Source of the DNA: Sandaracinaceae bacterium
GTDB lineage: Bacteria > Myxococcota_A > Polyangia > Polyangiales > Sandaracinaceae
Assembly: GCA_020633195.1 (NCBI GenBank)
Contig: JACKEC010000022.1
Coordinates: forward strand, 157,159 to 221,158
Direction of reading: 5' to 3'
Length of the DNA stretch: 64,000 nucleotides
The translations under genes were made by a program, and so were the position numbers. Positions within the stretch are counted from its first letter, which is position 1, and each line of letters begins with the position of its first letter. Under the pieces are notes generated by a model. The model saw nothing but the letters and a program-made list of their open reading frames with translations, was not told where the DNA came from and searched no databases. Below, piece after piece: positions 46,005-53,899 of the stretch.

Positions 46005-47798
46005 ATGGCCGAGGACGAAGGGCGCCGGCTCGTGACGACCGACGGCGCGCGCGCGCGCCTCGGCCGCTGGCGCGTGGAGCCGCTCGGCGCGGACGACGAC
46101 GGCCGCTTGCGGGTCCGGCTGGCCCGCGACGACGGCGCGTCGATCGAGCTCATGGTCCACCCCGCGGGGAGCGAGCCGCGCGCCCTCGCGAGCACCGAGG
46201 CGGGCGACGTGACCTACGTCGCGCAGCGCGGCGTGGACGCGCCCGAGGCGGTGCGCCTCGGCCGGGCCTTCGCCCAGAACCTCGCCCGCGCGCCCCAGAG
46301 CGTGGTCGCGCGCTTCCCCCACGTCGCGCCCGCCCTCGCGCTGCCCTCGGGCGACGCGCCGCCCGCGCCGCGCGAGGTCCTCTTCGATCCGCCGGGGCTC
46401 GCCGCGCTGCTCGAGCCGGCCTGGGTCGTCGACGGCGCGCCGCACCTCGGCTTCACGCTGCGCTCGGTGCAGCTCCCGCGCACGACGGGCGGCGCGCTCG
46501 GGACCTACCTGCTCGAGCTCGCCGACGCCGAGGGCCGCGCGGTGTTCGTGGACGTGGGCCGCGAGCTGCCGCGGCCGTTCGGGCGCGCGGGGGAGCTCGA
46601 GATCGCGATCCGCCGGTTCGGGCGCGGGAGCTCGCACGAGGAGCTGATCGGCCTCGACGTCGCGTCGCTGCTCTCGCACCTCCTCGCGCGGCTCGGTCAC
46701 GCGCTCGAGGGCGTGACGCTGCGCTGGCCCGCGTCGCTCGGGGACCTGCGCGCGCTGAGCGTCCCCGCCGAAGGCGACGCGGGCGTCGAGGTCGCGCCGG
46801 GCGTGCTCGGCCGCGCGGTCCTCAACCTCGCCGTCGACGCGGAGTGCGAGCAGGCGTGCGTGTTCTGCTCGGTGAAGGACTACCAGCCCCCGACCGACGG
46901 CGGCGACGCCGAGCTCGCGCGGCTCGAGCTCGAGCTCGCGGCGGCGCGGCGCGACGGCGCCCGCGAGGTGCGCCTCAACGGGATCGACCCGCTCGCGTTC
47001 TCGCGCGTGCTCCCGCTCGTGGCGGCGATCCGCGCGCAGGGCTTCGAGAAGCTGAGGGTGTTCACGACCGCGAAGCGCTTCGCCGACGCGGGCTTCGCGG
47101 CGCGCTTCGTCGAGCGGGCGCCCGAGGCGCTCTCGGTCGTCGTCCCGCTCTACGGCGTCACCGCCGCCTCGCACGACGCGGTCACGGGCCTGCCCGGCTC
47201 CTTCGAGACCGTCTCGCGCGCGATCGAGGTATTGCACGGGACATTGACGCGGCCCGCCGAGCTGATCCTGTCCACCGTCGTCGTCCGCCAGAACGTGGAC
47301 GAGCTGCCGGCGCTCCTCGCGCGCGCCGACGCGCTCGAGGTCGCGATCTACACGCACCTGCCGTACCCGATGAGCCAGAGCGCCCGCGACCCGTGGACGA
47401 GCTCGGCGCTGCGCGAGAGCGAGCTGCTCGCGCGGGTGCTCGACGCCGACGCGTCCGAGCGGGTGCGCAAGGAGCTCGCCCACCTGATCGGGCACCCCTG
47501 CGTGCTCCTCGCCGAGGAGCAGGCGCGCGGGCTCCCCCTCTTCGGCCTGCGCGAGGCGCACGCCCCGACGCACCTTCACGGCACCGAGTATCGCGCCGAG
47601 TCCTTCGTGCACGTGGGCTCGGATCCGACCGAGCGCAGCGCCTTCAGCGTCGCGACGGCGCCGTGCCCGCACGCGTCGGAGTGCGCGCTCGCGCCGACCT
47701 GCGCCCGCGAGCAGTACGCCCTCTACGTGCAGCAGCACGGCTGGGACGAGGTCCGACCGGTGACGCCTCGGGCGCTCTACGAGCTCGCGCCGAAGTAG
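46005..47798 (+). CDS. radical SAM protein with two N-terminal island modules
   Basis: This 597-residue protein starts at ATG 46005. Two copies of the island module lie in front of the catalytic domain: residues 21-95 (WRVEPL, IELMVHPAGSEPRAL, DVTYVAQRGVD) and 148-230 (YLLELADAEGRAVFVDV, LEIAIRRFGRG). The radical SAM motif is CEQACVFC (Cys281, 285, 288). Instead of GGEP it has RLNGIDPLAF. AVSVVVPLYG-like strands and a Cys-rich end (CPHASECALAPTC) follow. Module order is reversed compared with the other island proteins. It stands apart from the operons but clearly belongs with them. Confidence 0.84.
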   Translation: MAEDEGRRLVTTDGARARLGRWRVEPLGADDDGRLRVRLARDDGASIELMVHPAGSEPRALASTEAGDVTYVAQRGVDAPEAVRLGRAFAQNLARAPQSVVARFPHVAPALALPSGDAPPAPREVLFDPPGLAALLEPAWVVDGAPHLGFTLRSVQLPRTTGGALGTYLLELADAEGRAVFVDVGRELPRPFGRAGELEIAIRRFGRGSSHEELIGLDVASLLSHLLARLGHALEGVTLRWPASLGDLRALSVPAEGDAGVEVAPGVLGRAVLNLAVDAECEQACVFCSVKDYQPPTDGGDAELARLELELAAARRDGAREVRLNGIDPLAFSRVLPLVAAIRAQGFEKLRVFTTAKRFADAGFAARFVERAPEALSVVVPLYGVTAASHDAVTGLPGSFETVSRAIEVLHGTLTRPAELILSTVVVRQNVDELPALLARADALEVAIYTHLPYPMSQSARDPWTSSALRESELLARVLDADASERVRKELAHLIGHPCVLLAEEQARGLPLFGLREAHAPTHLHGTEYRAESFVHVGSDPTERSAFSVATAPCPHASECALAPTCAREQYALYVQQHGWDEVRPVTPRALYELAPK

Positions 47799-47801
47799 CG
47801 T

Positions 47802-47993
47802 TCAAGCGCTGGCGCGCGGAGGCGCCGCAGGCTCTTCGGCGTCGCCGACCGCGGGCTCCGGCTTCGGAGGCGCCGACGGCTCGACCCGCTCCAGCTTCGC
47901 CTCGAGGAACCGGAGGTAGGCGTCCGGGTCGTCGAGCTTCCCGGCCAATCCGACCAGGTACTCGTGCTTCTCGTCGGCGGGGTTCGGTGTCAT
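47802..47993 (-). CDS. small acidic hypothetical protein (63 aa)
   Basis: ATG 47993 gives a 63-residue protein beginning TPNPADEKHEYLVGLAGKLD with a Pro/Glu-rich tail. A start farther upstream (48080) would add an Arg-rich stretch unlike a real N-terminus. The conserved-looking helix (DPDAYLRFLEAKLERVE) supports coding. It converges on the radical SAM gene, 3 bp between stops. The ribosome site is weak, and nothing indicates a function. Confidence 0.5.
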   Translation of the reverse strand: MTPNPADEKHEYLVGLAGKLDDPDAYLRFLEAKLERVEPSAPPKPEPAVGDAEEPAAPPRASA

Positions 47994-48151
47994 CGCGGAG
48001 CCAACTGTGCGTCTTTCGTACACCTGTTTCGGGGCGCGCCGTTTGAGCGCCCTCACACCCAGGGCCCCAATCGCCCCCAAAACCGCCTGTCGATGGGCTT
48101 ACAGCGACGAACGACTGACAACCGCGCTCGCCCGAGCCATACCCCGCGCGG

Positions 48152-49600
48152 ATGCGCGACGAACGCACGCTGGACCCCGGCGCCATCGAGCGCGTGTTCG
48201 GGCGCTACCGCTCGCTCGTCTCGAGCTACGACGCGTTCACCGACGCGCTCCTCGCGCCGCTGCCGGCCGTGGTGTGGGCTCACCCGACGCGCACCACGCG
48301 GGACGAGCTCGCGGCCCACCTCGCGGCCGACGGGGTGGTCAGCGAGCCGGTGCCGTGGGAGCCGTCGGCGCTCCGCCTCCCGGGGACCGAGCGCCCGGGC
48401 CTGCACTGGACCTACGCCGCCGGGCTCTATCACGTGCAGGAGGAGGCCTCGCTGGTGCCGGTGCGCCTGCTCGATCCTCGGCCCGGCGAGCGCGTGCTCG
48501 ATCTGTGCGCGGCCCCCGGCGGCAAGACGGCGCGGATCGCCTTCGCGTTGAACAACCGCGGCACGGTGGTCGCCAACGATCGGAGCGCGGCGCGGCTCGC
48601 GGCGACGAGCGCGGCGATCGGGCGGCTCGGGATCCGCAACGTCACTTGCACCGTCACGGACGGGATGGCGTACCCGCTCGGCGCGGGGCGCTTCGACAAG
48701 GTGCTCGTCGACGCGCCGTGCACCGCGGAGGGCACGATGCACAAGTCGAGCCCGTGGCGCCGCGAGCCGCACGACTTCCGGCGCTGGATCCCGGGCGTGC
48801 AGCGCGCGCTCCTCGAGCGCGGCCTCCGGCTCTGTCGCCCGGGCGGTCGCGTCGTCTACTCGACGTGCACGCTCGCGCCCGAGGAGAACGAGGCGGTGAT
48901 CGACGCGGTGATCGCCGCCGCCGCCGGCCGCGCGCGGGTCGCGCCGGTCGCGCCGATCGAGGGCCTGCCGCTCAGCCCCGGGCTCGACGCGTGGGAGGGG
49001 CAGCGGTTCGCGCCCGAGGTCCAGCACGCGGTGCGCCTGTGGCCGCACCTCGGCCGCACCAGCGCGTTCTTCGTCGCCGTGATCGAGAAGGACGCGGACG
49101 CGCCGGACGAGCCCACGCCCGACGAGAGCCGACCGATCGACGCGCTCGCGATCGAGGCGGGCGCCCACCCCACGCTCGCGCGCTTCCAGGAGGCCTTCGG
49201 GCTCGCGGAGGACGAGCTCGATCGCCACCGCGTGCTCGAGTGGGGGCGCTACGCGCGCCTCGTCCCGGACGACCACCGGATGCCGGCGCACGCGCGGCAC
49301 GTCTCGACCGGGCTCACGGTCACGCGGAACCGGGTGCGCGGACCCAAGCTCAGCACGGGCGGCGGCATGAGCCTCGGGCGGACGGCGTCGCGTCAGGTCG
49401 TGCAGCTCGACCCGAGCGCGGTGGCGCGCTTCCACGCGCGCGAGCCCGTCCCGCTCGACGAGGTCGAGCTCGTCGACTGCGCCCACGACGGTTACGTGGT
49501 GGTCCGGACGGGGCCGCACGCCCTCGGCCTCGGCCGCGTGGTCCGGGGCGACGGTCGAGACGAGCTCGTCAGCGAGTTCCCGAAGGCCTGGACGATCTAG
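48152..49600 (+). CDS. RsmB/RsmF-type rRNA cytosine-C5 methyltransferase
   Basis: This 482-residue protein has a NOL1/NOP2/Sun methyltransferase core: VLDLCAAPGGKTARIAF for SAM, VDAPCTAEGTM with the first Cys, and VVYSTCTLAPEENE with the nucleophilic Cys. It should methylate a cytosine in rRNA (or tRNA). The C-terminal part (DCAHDGYVVVRTGPHALGLG) looks like a PUA-type RNA-binding domain, as in RsmF. CATACC 8 nt before ATG 48152 could be a weak leaderless -10. The gene ends in the TAG of the CTAG that begins the element at 49.6 kb. Confidence 0.9.
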   Translation: MRDERTLDPGAIERVFGRYRSLVSSYDAFTDALLAPLPAVVWAHPTRTTRDELAAHLAADGVVSEPVPWEPSALRLPGTERPGLHWTYAAGLYHVQEEASLVPVRLLDPRPGERVLDLCAAPGGKTARIAFALNNRGTVVANDRSAARLAATSAAIGRLGIRNVTCTVTDGMAYPLGAGRFDKVLVDAPCTAEGTMHKSSPWRREPHDFRRWIPGVQRALLERGLRLCRPGGRVVYSTCTLAPEENEAVIDAVIAAAAGRARVAPVAPIEGLPLSPGLDAWEGQRFAPEVQHAVRLWPHLGRTSAFFVAVIEKDADAPDEPTPDESRPIDALAIEAGAHPTLARFQEAFGLAEDELDRHRVLEWGRYARLVPDDHRMPAHARHVSTGLTVTRNRVRGPKLSTGGGMSLGRTASRQVVQLDPSAVARFHAREPVPLDEVELVDCAHDGYVVVRTGPHALGLGRVVRGDGRDELVSEFPKAWTI

Positions 49601-49818
49601 CAGGCTGCTGAGAAGCAGCCTGCTTCCGTGCCGCGCGCGCAGCGCGCATGCCCGTGCCCGTGCCCGTGCCCGGACCGTTCCCGTCAACCGTTCCCGAAGA
49701 TGGCGCCTGATCTCGGGCACGGGGAACGCTCACGGGTCACGGGCGGGCACGGGCAAGGGCACGGGCACGGAGCAGGCTCCGAAACGGTCCCTTCGGGCCC
49801 ATTTCAGCAGCCTGCTAG
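49597..49818. mobile_element. miniature inverted-repeat element bounded by CTAG, with internal hairpins
   Basis: CTAG at 49597-49600 and 49815-49818 flanks 214 bp. The ends are perfect inverted repeats TAGCAGGCTGCTGA (49598-49611 and 49804-49817). Inside the left end, an 11-bp stem with a GAGA loop (49599-49624) forms a strong hairpin. CCCGTG hexamers at about 49648-49673 face CACGGG hexamers at about 49742-49773, so the arms are complementary over about 100 nt. There is no ORF. Each end gives the TAG stop of a convergent gene. This is a different sequence from the element at 36.0 kb but the same site layout. Confidence 0.62.
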
Positions 49819-51245
49819 CGCTCGTCGCTGGGCCTCGCCGCCGCCGCGGGGATCGCGCGCTGCGTCTCTCGCCCGTCCTCGTGGCGCGGCTCGCGGGCGA
49901 CGCGCGCCCCGATCACCGTTCGCCCGGGGGGAGGCCGGCTCGTGTCGGAGCCGCCGCCCGGCAGCCAGTGGCGGGCGCGCGCCTTGACCCGGATCGCCGC
50001 CACGAGATCCTCGAACGCGAACGGCTTGTCGACGCGCGTCGCCGCGCCCAGCGCCGAGAAGCGCCACTCGTCGGGGCCGCTGATCGCGCCGCTGACGATG
50101 ATGACGGCGACGTCCTCGCCGCCCGGCAGCGACCGCATCCTCGACAGCGTCTCGGCCCCGCTCCAGCCCGGGAGCTGGTGGTCGAGGACGAGCACGTGCG
50201 GCATCTCCGAGGCGGCGCACCTCAGCGCCCGCTCGCCCGTGTCCGCCCATCGCACGCTCACTCCGGCGTCCTCCAGCCCGGTGGTCGCCGCGCGCATCGC
50301 GGCCCGCGCGACGAGGGGATCGTCCTCGACCACGAGGACCCGGATCGCGTCGCTGCCGCGCGCCGCGCGCTCGGGCGGGCGGGTCGGGTCGACGGCCTCG
50401 AGCGCGGCCGAGAACGCAGCGCAGGTCGGGAAGCGAGCGGACGGGTCCTTGGCGAGGGCCACGTCGAGGACGGCGTCGTACGCGGCCAGCTCGGGGGCGA
50501 GCACGCCGAGCGGGATGGGCTTTCGCGTCCCGTGGGCTCGGGCGATCTGGGCGATCGACTCGGCCGCGAACGGCGCCCGTCCGGTGAGCAGCTCGTAGAC
50601 GAGGCAGCCGAGCGCGTAGACGTCGCTCGCGATGGAGGGCGGCGCGCCGTCCCAGATCTCGGGCGCGATCGCGATCGGCGTGCCCACCGGCGTGGACCAG
50701 ACCGGTCGATCGCGCGAGGTCGCCATGCCGAAGTCGACGAGGACGACGCGGCCGGTCTCCGCCTCGATGATCACGTTCTCCGCCTTGATGTCCCGGTGCA
50801 GCACGTCCGCGGTGTGCGCGGCCCCGACCGCGGCGATCACGTCGAGCGCGATCGCCGTCGCCCGGTGGTCCGCGATCGAGGTGCCCTCGGCGAGGTGCGC
50901 GGTGATGACCTCGAGCAGGGTGGGCCCCCGGACGAGCTCCATCACGAAGTAGGGGCGGCCGTCGTGCCTCCCGAAGGCGTGCACCACCGGCACCCCGCGA
51001 TGACGGATCGAGGCCTGCGCGCGCGCCTCGACCTCCATCCGTTCGCGGTCGCTGGGGGGCGCGTCCGGCGCCGCGAGCTTGAGCGCCACGCGGCGGTGCA
51101 GGTTGACGTCCCACGCCTCGTAGACGTGGCCCATCGCGCCACGGCCGCGGACCAGCTGCAGGCGGTAGCGGCCATCGACGAGCTCCGCGGTCGTGGGCTC
51201 GCCGGCCTCGAAGGGGTCGGGCGGCGTCGGGGCGTTCGGGGACAC
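49815..51245 (-). CDS. Ser/Thr protein kinase fused to a response-regulator receiver domain
   Basis: This 476-residue soluble protein starts at GTG 51245. The kinase domain (about residues 25-290) has VRGRGAMGHVYEA, VALKLAA, LHRDIKAEN and VDFGMA, with TPIAIAPE for the activation segment. From about residue 320 a receiver domain follows: RVLVVEDDPLVA, the phospho-acceptor Asp in VLVLDHQLPGW, then IIVSGAI and the Lys in RVDKPF. All key residues are present. It could join two-component and Ser/Thr signalling. The C-terminal tail is disordered. There is no membrane segment. Confidence 0.91.
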   Translation of the reverse strand: MSPNAPTPPDPFEAGEPTTAELVDGRYRLQLVRGRGAMGHVYEAWDVNLHRRVALKLAAPDAPPSDRERMEVEARAQASIRHRGVPVVHAFGRHDGRPYFVMELVRGPTLLEVITAHLAEGTSIADHRATAIALDVIAAVGAAHTADVLHRDIKAENVIIEAETGRVVLVDFGMATSRDRPVWSTPVGTPIAIAPEIWDGAPPSIASDVYALGCLVYELLTGRAPFAAESIAQIARAHGTRKPIPLGVLAPELAAYDAVLDVALAKDPSARFPTCAAFSAALEAVDPTRPPERAARGSDAIRVLVVEDDPLVARAAMRAATTGLEDAGVSVRWADTGERALRCAASEMPHVLVLDHQLPGWSGAETLSRMRSLPGGEDVAVIIVSGAISGPDEWRFSALGAATRVDKPFAFEDLVAAIRVKARARHWLPGGGSDTSRPPPGRTVIGARVAREPRHEDGRETQRAIPAAAARPSDER

Positions 51246-51380
51246 GGCCCGCGCGCCGCAAGAAGCGTGCGTGATCGGCGCGGCGCGGATGCGGGACGCG
51301 ACCGGCCCGAGGGGTGGCGAGACCCGCCGCTGGCCTGGCCAAACCGGCCGAGACCGCCACGACCCTCAAGGTCTGTCGAT

Positions 51381-51399
51381 AAATCGCCTTCGGCGATTT
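51381..51399. terminator. short hairpin near kinase gene promoter
   Basis: AAATCGCC, a 3-nt loop and GGCGATTT form an 8-bp stem. It lies 136 bp upstream of the kinase-receiver gene and 68 bp past the DUF3501 stop. It could be a second terminator for the redox operon. Confidence 0.45.
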
Positions 51400-51434
51400 C
51401 TCTCCGGCGAGGGGCAAGCCCCTCGCGCTCCCCA

Positions 51435-51470
51435 CTGAGATCCTCCGACGCTTCGCGTCGTCGGACTCAG
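51435..51470 (-). terminator. long hairpin at the end of the redox operon
   Basis: CTGAG.TCC.CCGACGC pairs with GCGTCG.CGGACTCAG around a TTC loop. On the minus strand it begins at the TGA of the DUF3501 gene (51469-51467). It has few mismatches and no T-run. Probable transcription terminator or 3' stabiliser. Confidence 0.5.
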
Positions 51471-52021
51471 CTCTCGAGGTCGGCCTGGAGGGCGGCGCGC
51501 TGCTCGTCGGTGAGCTGGACCTCGACGGTCACCTCGGGGTGGTCGACGCCGACCGCCACGGGCGCCGTCGCGCCGAGCGGGAACGCGAGGTACTGGACCG
51601 AGGACAGGCGATCGTCGCCCACCTGACGCGGGTCGAACTCGGCGCGGATCTTGTCGCCGTCGGGGCTCAACGCGTACAGGTGGTCGCACAGCCCGCGCCA
51701 CGCGGTGAGCTTCGCGTCGCGGTCCGCCGGGTCGTCGATCCCGATGAGCAGAGAGCAACCGAGCTTGCCCCCTTCGTGGAGCAGCTCGTTGTAGGTGTCG
51801 ATCTCGTGCTGGATGTCGGCGTCGCGGACGATCTTCTCGATCCGCATCATCTCCTGCACCTGGTAGCGGATCGTGTCGCGGTTCTCGAAGAGGAACGTGA
51901 AGTGCTCGCCGAGCTGCACGCGCCGCGCCGCCTTGGCGGCGATCGCGGCGGGCCGCGTCTGGGCCCGCGTGTCCTCGTAGGTCTGCCAGTCGACGATGTC
52001 GGCGCGCTCGATCGGCTTCAT
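51467..52021 (-). CDS. DUF3501 family protein
   Basis: This 184-residue soluble protein starts at ATG 52021, overlapping the previous stop. MKPIERADIVDWQTYEDTR and HFTFLFENRDTIRYQVQEMM match DUF3501 as I remember it. This family regularly lies next to a GlpC-like iron-sulfur protein and a rubrerythrin, as here. The role is not known; association with oxidative-stress electron transfer is inferred from neighbours. It is the last gene of a three-gene minus-strand operon. Confidence 0.85.
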   Translation of the reverse strand: MKPIERADIVDWQTYEDTRAQTRPAAIAAKAARRVQLGEHFTFLFENRDTIRYQVQEMMRIEKIVRDADIQHEIDTYNELLHEGGKLGCSLLIGIDDPADRDAKLTAWRGLCDHLYALSPDGDKIRAEFDPRQVGDDRLSSVQYLAFPLGATAPVAVGVDHPEVTVEVQLTDEQRAALQADLES

Positions 52022-53355
52022 TCTTCGCCCTTCTTCCCGAAGCCGTCCTTCTCGTAGGCCCGCGCGAGGATGCTCATCGGGTGCATCGGCCGGACGCCCG
52101 CGTGCTGCTGGAACTGCAGCGCCGCGAGCGGGCAGTCCGTCGCCCAGATCTCCGCGTCGGCGGCCTTCATGCCGTCGAACGCCTTCTTCCCGTTCTTCGC
52201 CGAGGGCTCGAAGCCGTCGACGGTCATCGCGTACGTGCCGTCGTGGCCGCAGCACTCCATCACCGTCGCGGGCTTCACCCCGGGGATCTTCCGCAGCAGA
52301 TCGCGGCCCTTGAAGCCGACTCCCTGCGCGCGCAGGTGGCAGGGCGCGTGGTAGGCGACCTTCTCGCCGGGGCTCGACTCGAAGCTCGCGTCGAAGCGCT
52401 CCTCGTTGCGGATCGACCAGAGGTACTCGCCGCTATCCATCACCGCCTCGGCGAGCTTCTTCGCCCGCTCGCGATCGTCGCCCTCGAGGAGCTCGGGCCA
52501 CTCGCGGCGGAGCATCATCGAGCAGGTCGGGTTGATGACGACGACCTTCGCGCCCGCCTCGACGTGCGGCATCAGCCGATCGAGGTTCGCGTGCGCCTTC
52601 TTCCGGAGCAGCTCGAGGTCGCCGCTCTCCCACGCGGGCATGCCGCAGCATTGCAAGCCTTTTTCACAGCGCAGGTCGACGCCGTTGCGCTTCAGGACCG
52701 CCACCGTGTCCTTGCCGACGTCGGGCTCGTTGTGCTGCACGTAGCAGGTCTGGAAGAGCACGACCTCGCCGTCGGGGCCGCCGTCGAGCAGGCCCTCGCC
52801 CTTGGCCCAGCCCTCGAAGGTCCGGCCGGCGAAGTCGGGGAGCAGCTTGTCGCGGTGGATGCCGAGCGCCTTCTCCATGAACCACCGGTGCAGCTGCACG
52901 CGGTTCATCACGTTCGCGAGCCCGAGGCTCATGCGCGCGGCGCCCGCGGCGCGGTCGGGATCCGACAGCGCGGCCTTCTGGAGCGCCGGCTTCCGCGCCC
53001 CCTTCACCGCGTTGTAGCGGTGCATGAGCTTGGGGAAGTCGAGCTGGAACTCGTGCCCGTCGCGCGGCGTGTACGGGCACTGGACCTCGCACAGCTTGCA
53101 CTGGAAGCAGAGGTCGACGACGTCCTCGGTCTCCGCGACCGTCAGCTTGCGGACGTCGCCGTCGTGGACGTCGTCGATGAGCTTGAACAGGGTCGGGAAG
53201 GAGTCGCAGTACTTGAAGCACATGCGGCAGCCGTGACAGACCTCGAAGGCTCGCTCGAGCTCCTTGTCGAGCGCCGCCTCGTCCCAGTAGACCGCCTCGG
53301 TGGGGTCGTAGCTGAGCCCGTCGGTGGGCAGGTACGAGATCGGCTTGTCGGTCAC
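52018..53355 (-). CDS. GlpC/HdrD-like iron-sulfur oxidoreductase subunit
   Basis: This 445-residue protein starts at GTG 53355. Two ferredoxin-type 4Fe-4S sites occur near the N-terminus (CHGCRMCFKYC and CFQCKLCEVQCPYTP). Two CCG domains follow (CYVQHNEPD...CEKGLQCCGMPAW and CHLRAQG...ECCGHDGTYAM) as in heterodisulfide reductase D and glycerol-3-phosphate dehydrogenase C. It probably passes electrons between a donor and the rubrerythrin encoded upstream, although its real partners are unproven. Confidence 0.88.
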   Translation of the reverse strand: MTDKPISYLPTDGLSYDPTEAVYWDEAALDKELERAFEVCHGCRMCFKYCDSFPTLFKLIDDVHDGDVRKLTVAETEDVVDLCFQCKLCEVQCPYTPRDGHEFQLDFPKLMHRYNAVKGARKPALQKAALSDPDRAAGAARMSLGLANVMNRVQLHRWFMEKALGIHRDKLLPDFAGRTFEGWAKGEGLLDGGPDGEVVLFQTCYVQHNEPDVGKDTVAVLKRNGVDLRCEKGLQCCGMPAWESGDLELLRKKAHANLDRLMPHVEAGAKVVVINPTCSMMLRREWPELLEGDDRERAKKLAEAVMDSGEYLWSIRNEERFDASFESSPGEKVAYHAPCHLRAQGVGFKGRDLLRKIPGVKPATVMECCGHDGTYAMTVDGFEPSAKNGKKAFDGMKAADAEIWATDCPLAALQFQQHAGVRPMHPMSILARAYEKDGFGKKGEE

Positions 53356-53374
53356 GACTGCGCTGTGTCGTGGC

Positions 53375-53794
53375 TCAGGAGATCTCGTCGAGGAGCTGCT
53401 GGAAGCGGCCCGCGTGCGACTTCTCGGCCTTCGCCAGCGTCTCGAACCAGTCGGCGATCTCGCCGAAGCCCTCTTCGCGCGCGGTCTTCGCCATGCCCGG
53501 GTACATGTCGGTGTACTCGTGCGTCTCGCCCGCGACGGCGGCCGCGAGGTTGTCGTGCGTGCTCCCGATCGCGAGGCCGGTGGCGGGGTCGCCCACGGTC
53601 TTGAGGTAGTCGAGGTGGCCGTGCGCGTGGCCCGTCTCGCCCTCGGCGGTCTGGCGGAAGTTCCCGGCGATGTCGGGGTAGCCCTCGACGTCCGCGACCT
53701 TGGCGAAGTAGAGGTAGCGGCGGTTCGCCTGCGACTCGCCCGCGAAGGCGGCCTTGAGGTTGTCGTGGGTCTTGCTGCCCTTGAGATCGGCCAT
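53375..53794 (-). CDS. rubrerythrin-like diiron protein without rubredoxin domain
   Basis: This 139-residue ferritin-like protein starts at ATG 53794, with GGGAGGA upstream. Metal ligands fit the diiron pattern: Glu in FAGESQANRRY, EGETGHAHGH, GETHEYTDMYP and AEKSHAGRF. The C-terminal rubredoxin domain of classical rubrerythrin (about 190 residues) is absent, so electrons must come from elsewhere. It likely reduces hydrogen peroxide. It heads the operon with the GlpC-like and DUF3501 genes. The 105 bp upstream to the NRPS gene carry its promoter, which I could not place. Confidence 0.9.
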   Translation of the reverse strand: MADLKGSKTHDNLKAAFAGESQANRRYLYFAKVADVEGYPDIAGNFRQTAEGETGHAHGHLDYLKTVGDPATGLAIGSTHDNLAAAVAGETHEYTDMYPGMAKTAREEGFGEIADWFETLAKAEKSHAGRFQQLLDEIS

Positions 53795-53899
53795 CGTGAG
53801 GTCCTCCCGTTTCGAGTGATCGACGTCGGACCTAGTGAATCTCGCGGCCGAGGGCAAGCGCTGATTTGTACAGCGTCTAAAAATGGCGACCGGACGCGG

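Noticed and set aside
49645..49775. CCCGTG/CACGGG hexamer runs as a CRISPR or tandem-repeat array
   Set aside because: No regular repeat-spacer structure; the hexamers face each other as arms of the inverted-repeat element.
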